A DNA stretch of 64,000 bases from Bacteroidaceae bacterium (GTDB lineage: Bacteria > Bacteroidota > Bacteroidia > Bacteroidales > Bacteroidaceae). Numbering within the stretch: position 1 is the stretch's first letter; each line of letters opens with the position of its first letter. Positions 53,210 through 61,333 of the stretch are shown here, one piece after another. The notes under the pieces are model-generated. The model saw nothing but the letters and a program-made list of their open reading frames with translations, was not told the DNA's origin and made no database searches. The stretch lies in NCBI GenBank assembly GCA_017428785.1, contig JAFRQD010000011.1:62001-126000 (forward strand). Reading direction: 5' to 3'. The position numbers and the translations under genes are program-made.

Positions 53210-53737
53210 ATGAACACTCATAAAACATACGTGGCATACGATGCAGCAGGTGTGCTCGACCACGAGAACAGCAACCTGAAGACTTTCCAGCAGCTGCATG
53301 CATGGCAACGGATGCATCCCGACCGCTTCCGTTTCCTCAACATCGACGAAATCTACTTCTCAAGCGAGCACGACGACCTTGTGGACAGCACGGTGAAGAC
53401 GCGGCTGCTAGCCCTCATGGCTCAGGCCGACAATCTGCTCGTGCTCGTCTCGCCCATAACAAACGTGGAGAGCCCCATCCTGAACTGGCAGATAAGCAAG
53501 GCCGTCAACCGATACCACCTGCCCGTCGTCATAGCCTATGTGAACAAGCGGCAGCTCGATGACAACTCCGTGGAAGACAATTGGGCGAAGCTTCCCAACA
53601 AGATACGCAAGTACATCGGTCGCGACAGTGCCCGAATGTGCCACATCCCCCTCACACAGGACAAGCTGGAACGTGCCCTCGGAACCTTCTCCGTCGGCGC
53701 ACAGACATACCCCTGGAACTCAACGACAATCTTCTGA
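53210..53737 (+). CDS. TIR-like (MTH538/DUF1863) domain protein
   Basis: 175 residues, essentially one domain. KTYVAYDAAG as first strand, TVKTRLLALMAQADNLLVLVSP, SPILNWQISKAVNRY and LPVVIAYV match the TIR-like fold used by ThsB and related defence effectors. Where catalytic TIRs carry Glu in WEI, this has Gln (NWQI), so NAD hydrolase activity is doubtful and a signalling or scaffold role is as likely. No effector or sensor is fused. Two genes that resemble a PARIS pair follow after a repeat-filled gap. Confidence 0.7.
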   Translation: MNTHKTYVAYDAAGVLDHENSNLKTFQQLHAWQRMHPDRFRFLNIDEIYFSSEHDDLVDSTVKTRLLALMAQADNLLVLVSPITNVESPILNWQISKAVNRYHLPVVIAYVNKRQLDDNSVEDNWAKLPNKIRKYIGRDSARMCHIPLTQDKLERALGTFSVGAQTYPWNSTTIF

Positions 53738-53742
53738 AGGAT

Positions 53743-53948
53743 AGCCCCCCTCTGACTCCCCCAAAGGGGAGAAAACGAAAATTTCAATTTTCAATGTTCA
53801 ATTTTCAATGGTAAGGGGGGCACACGGCACAGGCTCAGTACCCGAAAAAGACGATGGTCAGCCCCCTCTGACTCCCCCAAAGGGGAGAACTATTAAATGG
53901 TAAATGTTTAAATGGTAAATGGTAAATGTTTAAATGGTAAATGAGAGA
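53743..53948. repeat. Two REP-like copies and ATGGTAAATG words
   Basis: GCCCCCCTCTGACTCCCCCA at 53744 and GCCCCCTCTGACTCCCCCAA at 53861 are direct copies 117 bp apart, each ending AAAGGGGAGAA. Between them are TTTCAATTTTCAATGTTCAA words and after them TTAAATGGTAAATGG words up to the ATPase start. Confidence 0.75.
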
Positions 53949-54781
53949 TGAACGGACAATACATCGAACGCATCGAGATAGATTCCCTTTGGAACGGGCA
54001 CAAGCACATACGCTGGGATTTGCAGCCAGGCGTCAACATCCTTAGTGGCGTGAACGGTGTGGGCAAGAGCACGATTCTCAACCGCTGCATCAAACACTTG
54101 CTCGACATAGACAAGGATGCCCGCAAGAACGACGGCGTGCACCTCCAGTTCTTCCCAAAAGAAGCAAAGTCTGTGGATTTCGAAGTCATTCGCAGCTTCG
54201 ACCGCCCTGTGCTCTCCAGCGACGTGTTGAACAAATTCACAGAAAACCAGATGCAGACAGAACTGGACCTGCACATCTATCACCTCGGACGCAAATGGCT
54301 CGACTATCAGGTAAACCTCTCAAACCGCATGGTGGAACTCTTCGCAAGCAAAGACCCGAAGGCAGCGACAAAGGTGCAGGAACTGGCCAACGAGAAGACA
54401 CACTTCCAGGATGTGGTGGACGAACTCTTCCGCGAAACAGGCAAGACCATCAAGCGAGACCAGAACGAACTCTACTTCGACAGCTACGGAGAATCCATCT
54501 CCGCCTACAAGCTTTCAAGCGGCGAAAAGCAGATGCTCATCATTCTGCTCACCGTACTGGTGCAAAACAAGAAGCCCTTCGTCCTCTTCATGGACGAACC
54601 AGAAGTCAGCCTCCACGTCGAATGGCAGCAACGACTGCTCGAACTCCTGATGGACCTCAACCCCAATGTGCAGGTCATCCTCACCACACACAGCCCCGCA
54701 GTCATCATGAACGGCTGGAGCGACAGAGTGACCGACGTGGAAGACATCGAAGTGGAAAAAGGTGAAAAGGTAAAAAAGTGA
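53948..54781 (+). CDS. ABC-type AAA ATPase (AriA-like)
   Basis: 277 residues, compact ABC/OLD-like ATPase: Walker A GVNGVGKST (about 34-42), signature LSSGEKQMLI (about 190), Walker B PFVLFMDEPEVSLH and the H-loop LTTHSPAVI. No coiled-coil or nuclease domain. The following DUF4435 gene gives it the layout of the PARIS AriA-AriB pair. I recall this pair as common across Bacteroidales, so it may be a housekeeping module. Its C-terminus (EKGEKVKK) is translated low-complexity repeat. Confidence 0.8.
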   Translation: MNGQYIERIEIDSLWNGHKHIRWDLQPGVNILSGVNGVGKSTILNRCIKHLLDIDKDARKNDGVHLQFFPKEAKSVDFEVIRSFDRPVLSSDVLNKFTENQMQTELDLHIYHLGRKWLDYQVNLSNRMVELFASKDPKAATKVQELANEKTHFQDVVDELFRETGKTIKRDQNELYFDSYGESISAYKLSSGEKQMLIILLTVLVQNKKPFVLFMDEPEVSLHVEWQQRLLELLMDLNPNVQVILTTHSPAVIMNGWSDRVTDVEDIEVEKGEKVKK

Positions 54782-54845
54782 AAAGGTGAAAAAACTTTCA
54801 GCTCTTAACTTTTAAATTTTAAACTTTTAAACTTTTAAATTTTTT
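54752..54845. repeat. GTGAAAAGG and TTTTAAACTTTTAAAC low-complexity repeat
   Basis: Covers the end and stop of the ATPase gene and the whole spacer to the DUF4435 gene. The first half uses the same word string as 3461-3493. Confidence 0.65.
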
Positions 54846-55862
54846 ATGGCAAAGCGCCTTCAGGAACATCTCAACTCCCAATATGTCGAGCTTGCATCAA
54901 AGCTTCGGCCAAAGAATGCCGCACGTAAGATAGTGGCGTATGTGGAGAGCTATGATGATGTGTTCTTCTGGCGCTCTGTTCTCGGAGACTTCGAGACCGA
55001 CCACATCAAGTTCGAAGTGATGCTCCCTTCGCGACACACGCTCAGCAAAGGCAAGAAAGCCGCCCTGATGAACCGCCTCGGACCTTCGCTCGGAGAATAC
55101 ATGATAGCATGCGTGGACGCCGATTACGACTATCTGATGCAAGGCGCCACACCCATCAGCCAGACACTCCTCTCCTCCCCCTTCATCCTGCACACCTACG
55201 CCTATGCCATCGAGAACTACCAATGCTATGCTCCAGCCTTGCATACCGCTTGCGTGATGAGCACACTCAACGACCGAACAATCCTCTCCCTCGAAGCCTT
55301 CATGGAGGAGTACAGCAACATCATCTGGCCACTTTTCGTATGGAGCATCTGGGCACACAAATACGGGCATGCAAGCAGCTACAGCATAACGAACTTTGCC
55401 CAGACCGTCACCTTCCACGACATCAATCCCTACAGTCCTGAGAAAGCTCTCGAACATCTGCGCGACAAAGTAAACAAGCAAGTGGCCTGGTTGCAACGAA
55501 GATATCCCAAGGCAAAGGACACCTACCTGAAGCTCAGAAAGAGCATGCAAGAAGAACTTGGCATTCGCCCTGCCGATACCTATTTATATATACAAGGCCA
55601 TGCCCTGATGGAAGGCGTCGTGCTGCCCTTGCTCAATCCCATTTGCAACATCCTCCGCAGGGAAAGGGAAAAGGAAATAACGCAATTGGCCATGCACAGC
55701 TGCCAGAAACAGAACGAACTCTCAGGATATCGTCACAGCCAATCGCCCATCGACCTCATGCTCAGAAAAGGTACCGACTTTAAGCAAAGCGCTCCATACC
55801 AGCTTCTTATTGCCGATATAGAGCGCCTCATAGCCCGAATAAACAAACGCCTCACTGCTTGA
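54846..55862 (+). CDS. DUF4435 protein (AriB-like, TOPRIM-type)
   Basis: 338 residues. TOPRIM-like residues visible: Glu in IVAYVESYDDVFFW (about 31-44) and the DxD in MIACVDADYDYL (about 88-99). In PARIS, AriB is the DUF4435 nuclease released by the ATPase when phage anti-restriction proteins appear. The rest is helical with AIENYQCYAPALH and a tail ending IARINKRLTA. Overlaps the convergent kinase gene by 11 bases. Confidence 0.8.
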   Translation: MAKRLQEHLNSQYVELASKLRPKNAARKIVAYVESYDDVFFWRSVLGDFETDHIKFEVMLPSRHTLSKGKKAALMNRLGPSLGEYMIACVDADYDYLMQGATPISQTLLSSPFILHTYAYAIENYQCYAPALHTACVMSTLNDRTILSLEAFMEEYSNIIWPLFVWSIWAHKYGHASSYSITNFAQTVTFHDINPYSPEKALEHLRDKVNKQVAWLQRRYPKAKDTYLKLRKSMQEELGIRPADTYLYIQGHALMEGVVLPLLNPICNILRREREKEITQLAMHSCQKQNELSGYRHSQSPIDLMLRKGTDFKQSAPYQLLIADIERLIARINKRLTA

Positions 55863-57123
55863 GATACTGGTCGTAAAGCTCCTGCAGATAAGCAAACTTC
55901 TCGCCTTCCTTTTCCTCGAGATAGGTTCCGCCATAATAGAAACAGGCAAAACCTCCCGACACAATCCCCCAACGACAAGCCTCACGGAGGTCCAGAGTCA
56001 GTCCATAGTCCATAGTCCACAGTCCATAGTCAGTCCGTTGTATGTTGTCCGTTGTCAGTTGTCCATTCTCCCCTTTGGTGGAGCTATAGGGGGGCTGTCC
56101 GTTGTCAAACATCTGCCTTGCCAGCGAGCCTATAACACCGCCAGCAAAGTTATCGCCACAACCTGTACTGTCGCCTTTTCTGCCTTGCTTCAGAGCTTCG
56201 CCTACTGCCTTGGAGACAGGCATCGTCTGCACCTCTATCTTGCCGAAAAGAGGACTGTCCGCCCAAAGATGTATGTTCTGAGCGCCGTTGGTAACGATTA
56301 CCGCCCCCGTACCCTTCTCTCGGAAGAAAGCAATTGCCGATGGAATATCCTTGCATCCACTCAGCCGAAGGGCTTCCTCATGGTCCACAAGAAGCAGGTC
56401 GATGAAACGATAACTCTCGTCGCTCTCCCCCATTGGCCAGCGCTTTTCGGGATGCTCTTTCTCGTTAAGGAAATCATAAACGGTGTTGACGACAGTTATT
56501 CTTCCCTTTGCTTTAGCCTTCTTGAGCATAGGAAGCAACCCTTGATGAATGCGAGGCACAAGAGCTGTAGAGCCGAAGACGCAGATATCACTGTCATAGA
56601 AACTCTCATCCACCTCATCGGGAAGGTAATTCCATGAAGCTCCGATGGTGTTCACGAAAGTACGTTCGCCATGACCATTATCGTAATTCGGGTCGGAAAG
56701 GACACTTGTAGATGCCGTTTCGCTTCCCTTTTCCATGCGGTAATGGCTGAGGTCGAGCCTCGTCTGACTCAGTTTCTCGAGCAATCCAACGCCAACATCA
56801 TCATCGCCTCTGCAGCCATAAAAGCAGACTTCGCTCTCTTTGTAAGCCAGTTGCGAAGCATTGATGAGCGCCACAATGCAGGGACCTCCCACATTTTCCT
56901 TCTTAGGCTCTTGTCCTTTGGTCAGGCTGGGGAGTATTTCTTTTACGAACGATTGCCCCGAAAAGCGTTCCAACTCTTCCTCGAAAGTAAGCTTCCCTGG
57001 CTCCAGACCTCCGTCACCAGGCTTCTGGCTCCAATACTTGCGAAATGTTTCTGACTGGAAATCTATGTTATCATAAATGCGGTCGAGAAGGCAACAACCG
57101 ACGCCACTGATTCGAACAGCCAT
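55852..57123 (-). CDS. PfkB-family carbohydrate kinase with repeat-derived insertion
   Basis: 423 residues, longer than the ~300-380 usual. PfkB features: GGPCIVALINASQLA substrate loop, ADS-like region, KGDSTGCGDNFAGGVIG with the catalytic Asp and anion hole (about 315-332). Residues about 340-377 (SSTKGENGQLTTDN, YGLWTMDYGL) are translated intergenic repeat placed shortly after the catalytic motif. Phosphorylates a sugar made by the isomerase upstream. Last gene of the aldolase-isomerase-kinase run. Confidence 0.85.
   Translation of the reverse strand: MAVRISGVGCCLLDRIYDNIDFQSETFRKYWSQKPGDGGLEPGKLTFEEELERFSGQSFVKEILPSLTKGQEPKKENVGGPCIVALINASQLAYKESEVCFYGCRGDDDVGVGLLEKLSQTRLDLSHYRMEKGSETASTSVLSDPNYDNGHGERTFVNTIGASWNYLPDEVDESFYDSDICVFGSTALVPRIHQGLLPMLKKAKAKGRITVVNTVYDFLNEKEHPEKRWPMGESDESYRFIDLLLVDHEEALRLSGCKDIPSAIAFFREKGTGAVIVTNGAQNIHLWADSPLFGKIEVQTMPVSKAVGEALKQGRKGDSTGCGDNFAGGVIGSLARQMFDNGQPPYSSTKGENGQLTTDNIQRTDYGLWTMDYGLTLDLREACRWGIVSGGFACFYYGGTYLEEKEGEKFAYLQELYDQYLKQ
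55992..56107. repeat. CATAGTCCATAGTCC / GTTGTCCGTTGTC repeat inside the PfkB frame
   Basis: The words GTCCATAGTCCATAGTCC, CCGTTGTCAGTTGTCC and CTCCCCTTTGGTGGAGC match intergenic repeats elsewhere in the window and stay in frame. Confidence 0.75.
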
Positions 57124-57242
57124 AAGGAATTAAGAATTTAAAATGAAAAATTAGAAATTAACAATGAAGAATTATAAATGACTTTCAGGTCTCCATGATT
57201 GGCATTATCTGATTATTTCACTTTCCACATTTCGTTTTTCAC

Positions 57243-57920
57243 TTAACCGAGGAACTTCCCGTAGTCAGAGCAAAGCAGATGCAAGGGCTGCTCATCCTCT
57301 TCTATTTCTGGGAAGCGGCCAACGGGAGCATAGAAGCGATTGTCCGAGGTATCATCATTACACTGACTTACTTCGCCCACCATCACTTTGCCTTTACCTG
57401 GCTCACCATAAAACCGATGGTAGAGATACTGCTCCATGCATATGCTTTGACCTGGTTTGAGGATGACCTTTCCGCCTGGTTCCATCGTGTGCTCTATGCC
57501 ATCGATGCGATAATGGACAGGTGTATCGGCAAACTGCTCGTCCTTATCGGCATTGTAGAGCTCAATCACAAGATTGCCGCCACCGCGATTGATAATGTCC
57601 TCCATCTTCGACCAATGGAAATGCATCGGCGTCTCCTGATTCTCTTCCACTATCATAATCTTCTCTGCATAAGGCTTCTTGTCGACCCCATACTTGCCGT
57701 TTCTGATGGTAAAGAGAAAGAGTCCGCATGTCTTGAAATCGCCTGAGCCAAAGTCTGTTATGTCCCATCCAAGCATACGCTCTATGATGTAATCCACCTT
57801 CTCGCGATTTGCCTTCCAGTCACTAACGCTCCATTCCGACCACTCTGGTAAAATGAACTGACGCGAAGCCAGAAACTCCTTGGCCTCACGAATGATTTGA
57901 TTGATTTCGCTACGTTTCAT
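57243..57920 (-). CDS. D-lyxose isomerase-like cupin protein
   Basis: 225 residues, the size and fold of D-lyxose (D-mannose) isomerases. Cupin metal motifs: TPMHFHWSKMEDIIN (His-x-His and Glu) and the later Glu/His in ICMEQYLYHRFYGEP. Converts an aldose such as D-lyxose or D-mannose to the ketose. Between the aldolase (11 bases upstream) and the kinase (119-base spacer of AATTAAGAA words). Confidence 0.85.
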   Translation of the reverse strand: MKRSEINQIIREAKEFLASRQFILPEWSEWSVSDWKANREKVDYIIERMLGWDITDFGSGDFKTCGLFLFTIRNGKYGVDKKPYAEKIMIVEENQETPMHFHWSKMEDIINRGGGNLVIELYNADKDEQFADTPVHYRIDGIEHTMEPGGKVILKPGQSICMEQYLYHRFYGEPGKGKVMVGEVSQCNDDTSDNRFYAPVGRFPEIEEDEQPLHLLCSDYGKFLG

Positions 57921-57931
57921 GTTGTATAGTC

Positions 57932-58765
57932 TTAGATTCTGTTATTGCTTTCAAATAGTAAGATGTGTTCCTTGACGACCTCCCTCGAAGCGTCTATCAT
58001 CACCTGTTTGAGGGGCACATATTCCTCGTCGGGTTTTTGGGCGAGACGTTCGTTGATGCGCTTCATGATGCCTCGCTGAATGGCAGTCGCAACATTTATC
58101 TTGCAGATGCCATTATGGATGCAAGCCTTGAAGTCTTCTACGCTCGTCCCACTTCCGCCGTGAAGCACCAAAGGCAAACGGTTGGCCTCGTGTATCTCGA
58201 TGAGTCGCTTGATGTTTAGCTGAGGTGTGTGGACATAATGCCCGTGCAGATTGCCGATAGCAACGGCAAGAGCGTCGATTCCCGTAGCGCTCACGAAACG
58301 GACAGATTCCTCAACATCCGTGAAGACATCGGCAGTATCGACACCCGAGTTGCCTACCTTCCCCAGTTCGGCTTCCACATCCACTCCAGCGGCTTTTGCG
58401 ATTCGTGTCACTTCGCTCGTAACGGCTACATTCTCCTCGAAAGGCAGAGCGGCTCCGTCGAACATGACAGAAGTGAAGCCCAGTCGAATGGCTCGGACAC
58501 AAGTTTCAAGGCTTTGCCCGTGGTCCAAATGCACACAAACAGGCACAGACGACCTCTTCGCCGCCTCGAGATAAAGCGGAGCCATCAGTTCCATCGGCGC
58601 TTCAGGAAACTGAACCTCAGCGAGTTGCAGGATGATTGGGGAGCGCAACTCCTCCGCAGCCTCGAGCGCTCCCATCACATTCTCAAGGCTTAGGCTATTG
58701 AAAGCGCCAACCGCATAATGCCGTTCGTTGGCATCTTTCAGTATTTCACTTAAGGTAACTAACAT
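57932..58765 (-). CDS. Class II ketose-bisphosphate aldolase
   Basis: Cleaves a ketose phosphate (fructose-, tagatose- or similar bisphosphate) to dihydroxyacetone phosphate and an aldehyde. 277 residues. Zinc ligands: VHLDHGQSLE, GNLHGHYVHTPQLN and VLHGGSGTS; the active-site Asp is in VCVHLDHG. KLGKVGNS-like GELGKVG loop (VEAELGKVGNSGVDTADV). First gene of the run, with a promoter box at 58812-58819. Exact substrate unknown. Confidence 0.9.
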   Translation of the reverse strand: MLVTLSEILKDANERHYAVGAFNSLSLENVMGALEAAEELRSPIILQLAEVQFPEAPMELMAPLYLEAAKRSSVPVCVHLDHGQSLETCVRAIRLGFTSVMFDGAALPFEENVAVTSEVTRIAKAAGVDVEAELGKVGNSGVDTADVFTDVEESVRFVSATGIDALAVAIGNLHGHYVHTPQLNIKRLIEIHEANRLPLVLHGGSGTSVEDFKACIHNGICKINVATAIQRGIMKRINERLAQKPDEEYVPLKQVMIDASREVVKEHILLFESNNRI

Positions 58766-58811
58766 TTGATGGTTATTGGTTTTAGGTTATTGGTTATTAG
58801 TTTTCCGACCA

Positions 58812-58819
58812 CAAATATA
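58812..58819 (-). promoter_or_regulatory. Promoter -7 box (TATATTTG) of the ketose operon
   Basis: Reverse strand reads AACTTATATTTGTGGTC, 47 bases before the aldolase start. Confidence 0.65.
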
Positions 58820-58879
58820 AGTTTTTTTACGAACATATTAAGCATGTTCATCTACTTTTTTTCGATAAGTCTCAAAACA

Positions 58880-58989
58880 CCACCAGTCAAGTTGCCAGAC
58901 TTCACACGTGAATATTGCGAAGTTGACGTGTCTATTTTGCCAATTTGACACGTGGATTTTGACAACTAGACACGTCTAATTCACCAACC
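58880..58989. repeat. 22-bp period array, CACACGTG type, 5 units
   Basis: Units start at 58880 (diverged), 58902, 58924, 58946 and 58968: TCACACGTGAATATT, TGACGTGTCTATTTT, TGACACGTGGATTTT, AGACACGTCTAATTC. It lies 85 bases after the tRNA-Ala gene, upstream of the ketose operon. Core and period match 27963 and 46218. Confidence 0.9.
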
Positions 58990-58996
58990 ACACTGC

Positions 58997-59017
58997 AAGT
59001 GCCATCAACAGGCACTT
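58997..59017. other. Perfect 7-bp hairpin after tRNA-Ala
   Basis: AAGTGCC / GGCACTT with loop ATCAACA between the array and the tRNA terminator. Confidence 0.6.
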
Positions 59018-59028
59018 TCGACAAATGC

Positions 59029-59058
59029 AAAAAGAGCTGCCCGAAACGGACAACTCTT
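59029..59058 (-). terminator. Terminator of tRNA-Ala
   Basis: On the minus strand, stem AAGAGTTGTCCG / CGGGCAGCTCTT with one mismatch and one G-U pair, loop TTT, then TTTTT. It begins 15 bases past the tRNA. Confidence 0.8.
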
Positions 59059-59073
59059 CTTGTTTAAATGATG

Positions 59074-59147
<74 letters not shown>

Positions 59148-59209
59148 GTTGTTTGGTAGAATGTTTAAAGTAGAGAGTTTAATGATGTCGCTGGCTCTCT
59201 TTTGCGGTG

Positions 59210-59217
59210 CAAAATTA
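59210..59217 (-). promoter_or_regulatory. Promoter -7 box (TAATTTTG) of tRNA-Ala
   Basis: Reverse strand reads GAGTAATTTTGCACC, 63 bases before the mature tRNA end. Confidence 0.6.
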
Positions 59218-59281
59218 CTCACAATCTAACAATTCTGCAAATAAATGACGGCTTTTTTTTGCATTGAAAGCTAAAAAAGCG

Positions 59282-59289
59282 TACTTTTG
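59282..59289 (+). promoter_or_regulatory. Promoter -7 box (TACTTTTG) of the M6 protease operon
   Basis: AAAAGCGTACTTTTGCGCAC is 26 bases before the first ATG. Confidence 0.7.
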
Positions 59290-59314
59290 CGCACAGATAT
59301 TATATATAGAAGAC

Positions 59315-61333
59315 ATGAAACGTTACATAATAAGCCTCTTTTTGCTGAGCCTGACCATGTGGATTATGGCTGTGCCCGCTCTACGAATACGCAGAAGCGT
59401 GACACTCGACGACGGGCGTACAGTTATGGTAACAGCATTTGGCGACGAGGATTTCGACTACTTGCTGACCGACGACGGCGAGGTGGTTTTGAACCAGGAC
59501 AGCATTTTCCACGCTACCGGCCTTAGCAGACAGGAGTTTTTCGCCATCATGCCGGAAGCCCCGTCATTGCCAAGATATGCAAGAAGGAAAGTGGGAAATG
59601 TGGCTACTGCCTTGGTGCAACCCTGGGGCGTAAAGAAGATTCCCGTCATCCTGACAGCCTTCAAGGACAAGCCTTTCACTGTGGCCAATACGGACCAAAA
59701 GGTGAACGCATTCTACAACGACTTTTTCAACGGCACGAACATTTATACTGCGACCGGCACCTATGACGCTGAGACTAATTTAGGAAGTGTCAGGCAGTAC
59801 TTCTTAGACCAAAGTCTCGGACAGTTTCAACCGGAGTTCTCCATCATCGGTCCTGTGGAACTCGACAGCGTTTACTCTTATTACGGAAAGCAAGTCGGAA
59901 ACACGAAGGACCAGAATTACAGCTCGTTCGTCCGCGAGTCCTTCCTTAAAGCTTTAGCTTTGGAAAACGACTGGATGCAGTTCGACAACAACAACGACGG
60001 GAAGGTTGATATGTGCGTCATTATTTACGCAGGACTTGGCCAGAACTACACCAATTCATATGGCGACAAGAATACCATCTGGCCTCAGGAAATGCCAATG
60101 TCTTATACGATAAACGGCACGACACTCATGGGATGTTCCTCAACTTGCGAGATGCGCCCGACAACTCATAACGGAAGCGTCATTACCGGATGGCAAGCAG
60201 ACGGCATCGGGGTTGCCGTTCACGAATTAAGTCATGCGCTCGGTTTGCCCGACCTTTACGACAGGAACAATGTGGAATTCGGCCTCGACTATTGGAGTGT
60301 AATGGACTATGGCATGTACACAAGGTCGTCGAAAGTTCCTGTTGGCTATACGGCATACGAACGTGAGTTTATGGGTTGGCAGCAGACAGAAACCATCAAC
60401 GAACCCCGAACTCTGCGCCTTAAATGCTTTGACATGGGCGGCAAGGGTTACAAGATTGTCAACGATGCCAATCCGAACGAGTACTACATCCTCGATAACC
60501 GCCAGGCAATGAGCTGGGATTGGGGGGTATGCAGCAATCGTGGTCACGGCATGCTTGTCTATCATGTCGATTACAAATCAAGTATTTGGACAAGCAACTA
60601 TGTGAATACGCTTTGGAGTAATTATTCTGACCCCACAAAAAACCATACCCATCAATCGTTGACCATCATTCCTGCAAACGGAACGCTCGTCGGCTCCAAT
60701 AATGCAAGGGACAGAAACCAATGGCAAACAAGCCTGCAGGGCAATCCCTATCCTGGCATCACGGAAAACCACGAGCTGACCGACGAGTCACATCCTGCCA
60801 GCATTGTCTATACGGGCGGCTTCATGGGAAAGCCTCTTGTGGATATCGAGGAGACGGAAGACGGCACCATCACTCTCAAAGTGATGCCTCTTGGCACGCT
60901 CGACGCCCCGACCGGCTTATCCTTCGAAGACACAACGCCAAGCAGCACGACGGCTATTTGGGAACCTGTTGAGGAAGCAGAACTTTATAACCTCAGGCTT
61001 TACCGCGAAGGCGAACTGGTCTTCCAACAAGACAGCATTCCGACCAATTCCTTTAGGCTCAACGATTTGCAAGACGGCGCCGATTACATATACGCCGTTC
61101 AGGCAATAAGCAATTCCTATCGCAACAGCGAATGGCAGGAGAGCGGCAACTTCCGCGACGACCCTCTCGCAATCTCGGAAACAACAGAAAGCATGAAACG
61201 GGTTCGCATCAATGACATGAACGGCCGGTTCATCGGAGAATGCTATGCCGACGAACTCTATCGCTACTATCTCAAGCACGGCATCTACATCGTTCGTTAC
61301 CAGAACGGAAAGACGAAAAAGATTATGAAATAA
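59315..61333 (+). CDS. Secreted M6-family metalloprotease
   Basis: 672 residues from ATG at 59315 (the frame opens at a TTG at 59264 within the promoter). Signal peptide MKRYIISLFLLSLTMWIMAVPA. Propeptide-like start RRSVTLDDGRTVMVTAFGDE, then the M6 catalytic domain with zinc motif HELSHALGLPDLYD (about 300-313) and VMDYGMYTR. A fibronectin-III-like domain (LDAPTGLSFEDTTPSST through YAVQAISNSYRNS) and a C-terminal sorting-like tail (RINDMNGRFIG; YLKHGIYIV) follow. The second M6 gene starts in the stop codon (TAATG). Family members such as InhA degrade host proteins. Confidence 0.92.
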   Translation: MKRYIISLFLLSLTMWIMAVPALRIRRSVTLDDGRTVMVTAFGDEDFDYLLTDDGEVVLNQDSIFHATGLSRQEFFAIMPEAPSLPRYARRKVGNVATALVQPWGVKKIPVILTAFKDKPFTVANTDQKVNAFYNDFFNGTNIYTATGTYDAETNLGSVRQYFLDQSLGQFQPEFSIIGPVELDSVYSYYGKQVGNTKDQNYSSFVRESFLKALALENDWMQFDNNNDGKVDMCVIIYAGLGQNYTNSYGDKNTIWPQEMPMSYTINGTTLMGCSSTCEMRPTTHNGSVITGWQADGIGVAVHELSHALGLPDLYDRNNVEFGLDYWSVMDYGMYTRSSKVPVGYTAYEREFMGWQQTETINEPRTLRLKCFDMGGKGYKIVNDANPNEYYILDNRQAMSWDWGVCSNRGHGMLVYHVDYKSSIWTSNYVNTLWSNYSDPTKNHTHQSLTIIPANGTLVGSNNARDRNQWQTSLQGNPYPGITENHELTDESHPASIVYTGGFMGKPLVDIEETEDGTITLKVMPLGTLDAPTGLSFEDTTPSSTTAIWEPVEEAELYNLRLYREGELVFQQDSIPTNSFRLNDLQDGADYIYAVQAISNSYRNSEWQESGNFRDDPLAISETTESMKRVRINDMNGRFIGECYADELYRYYLKHGIYIVRYQNGKTKKIMK

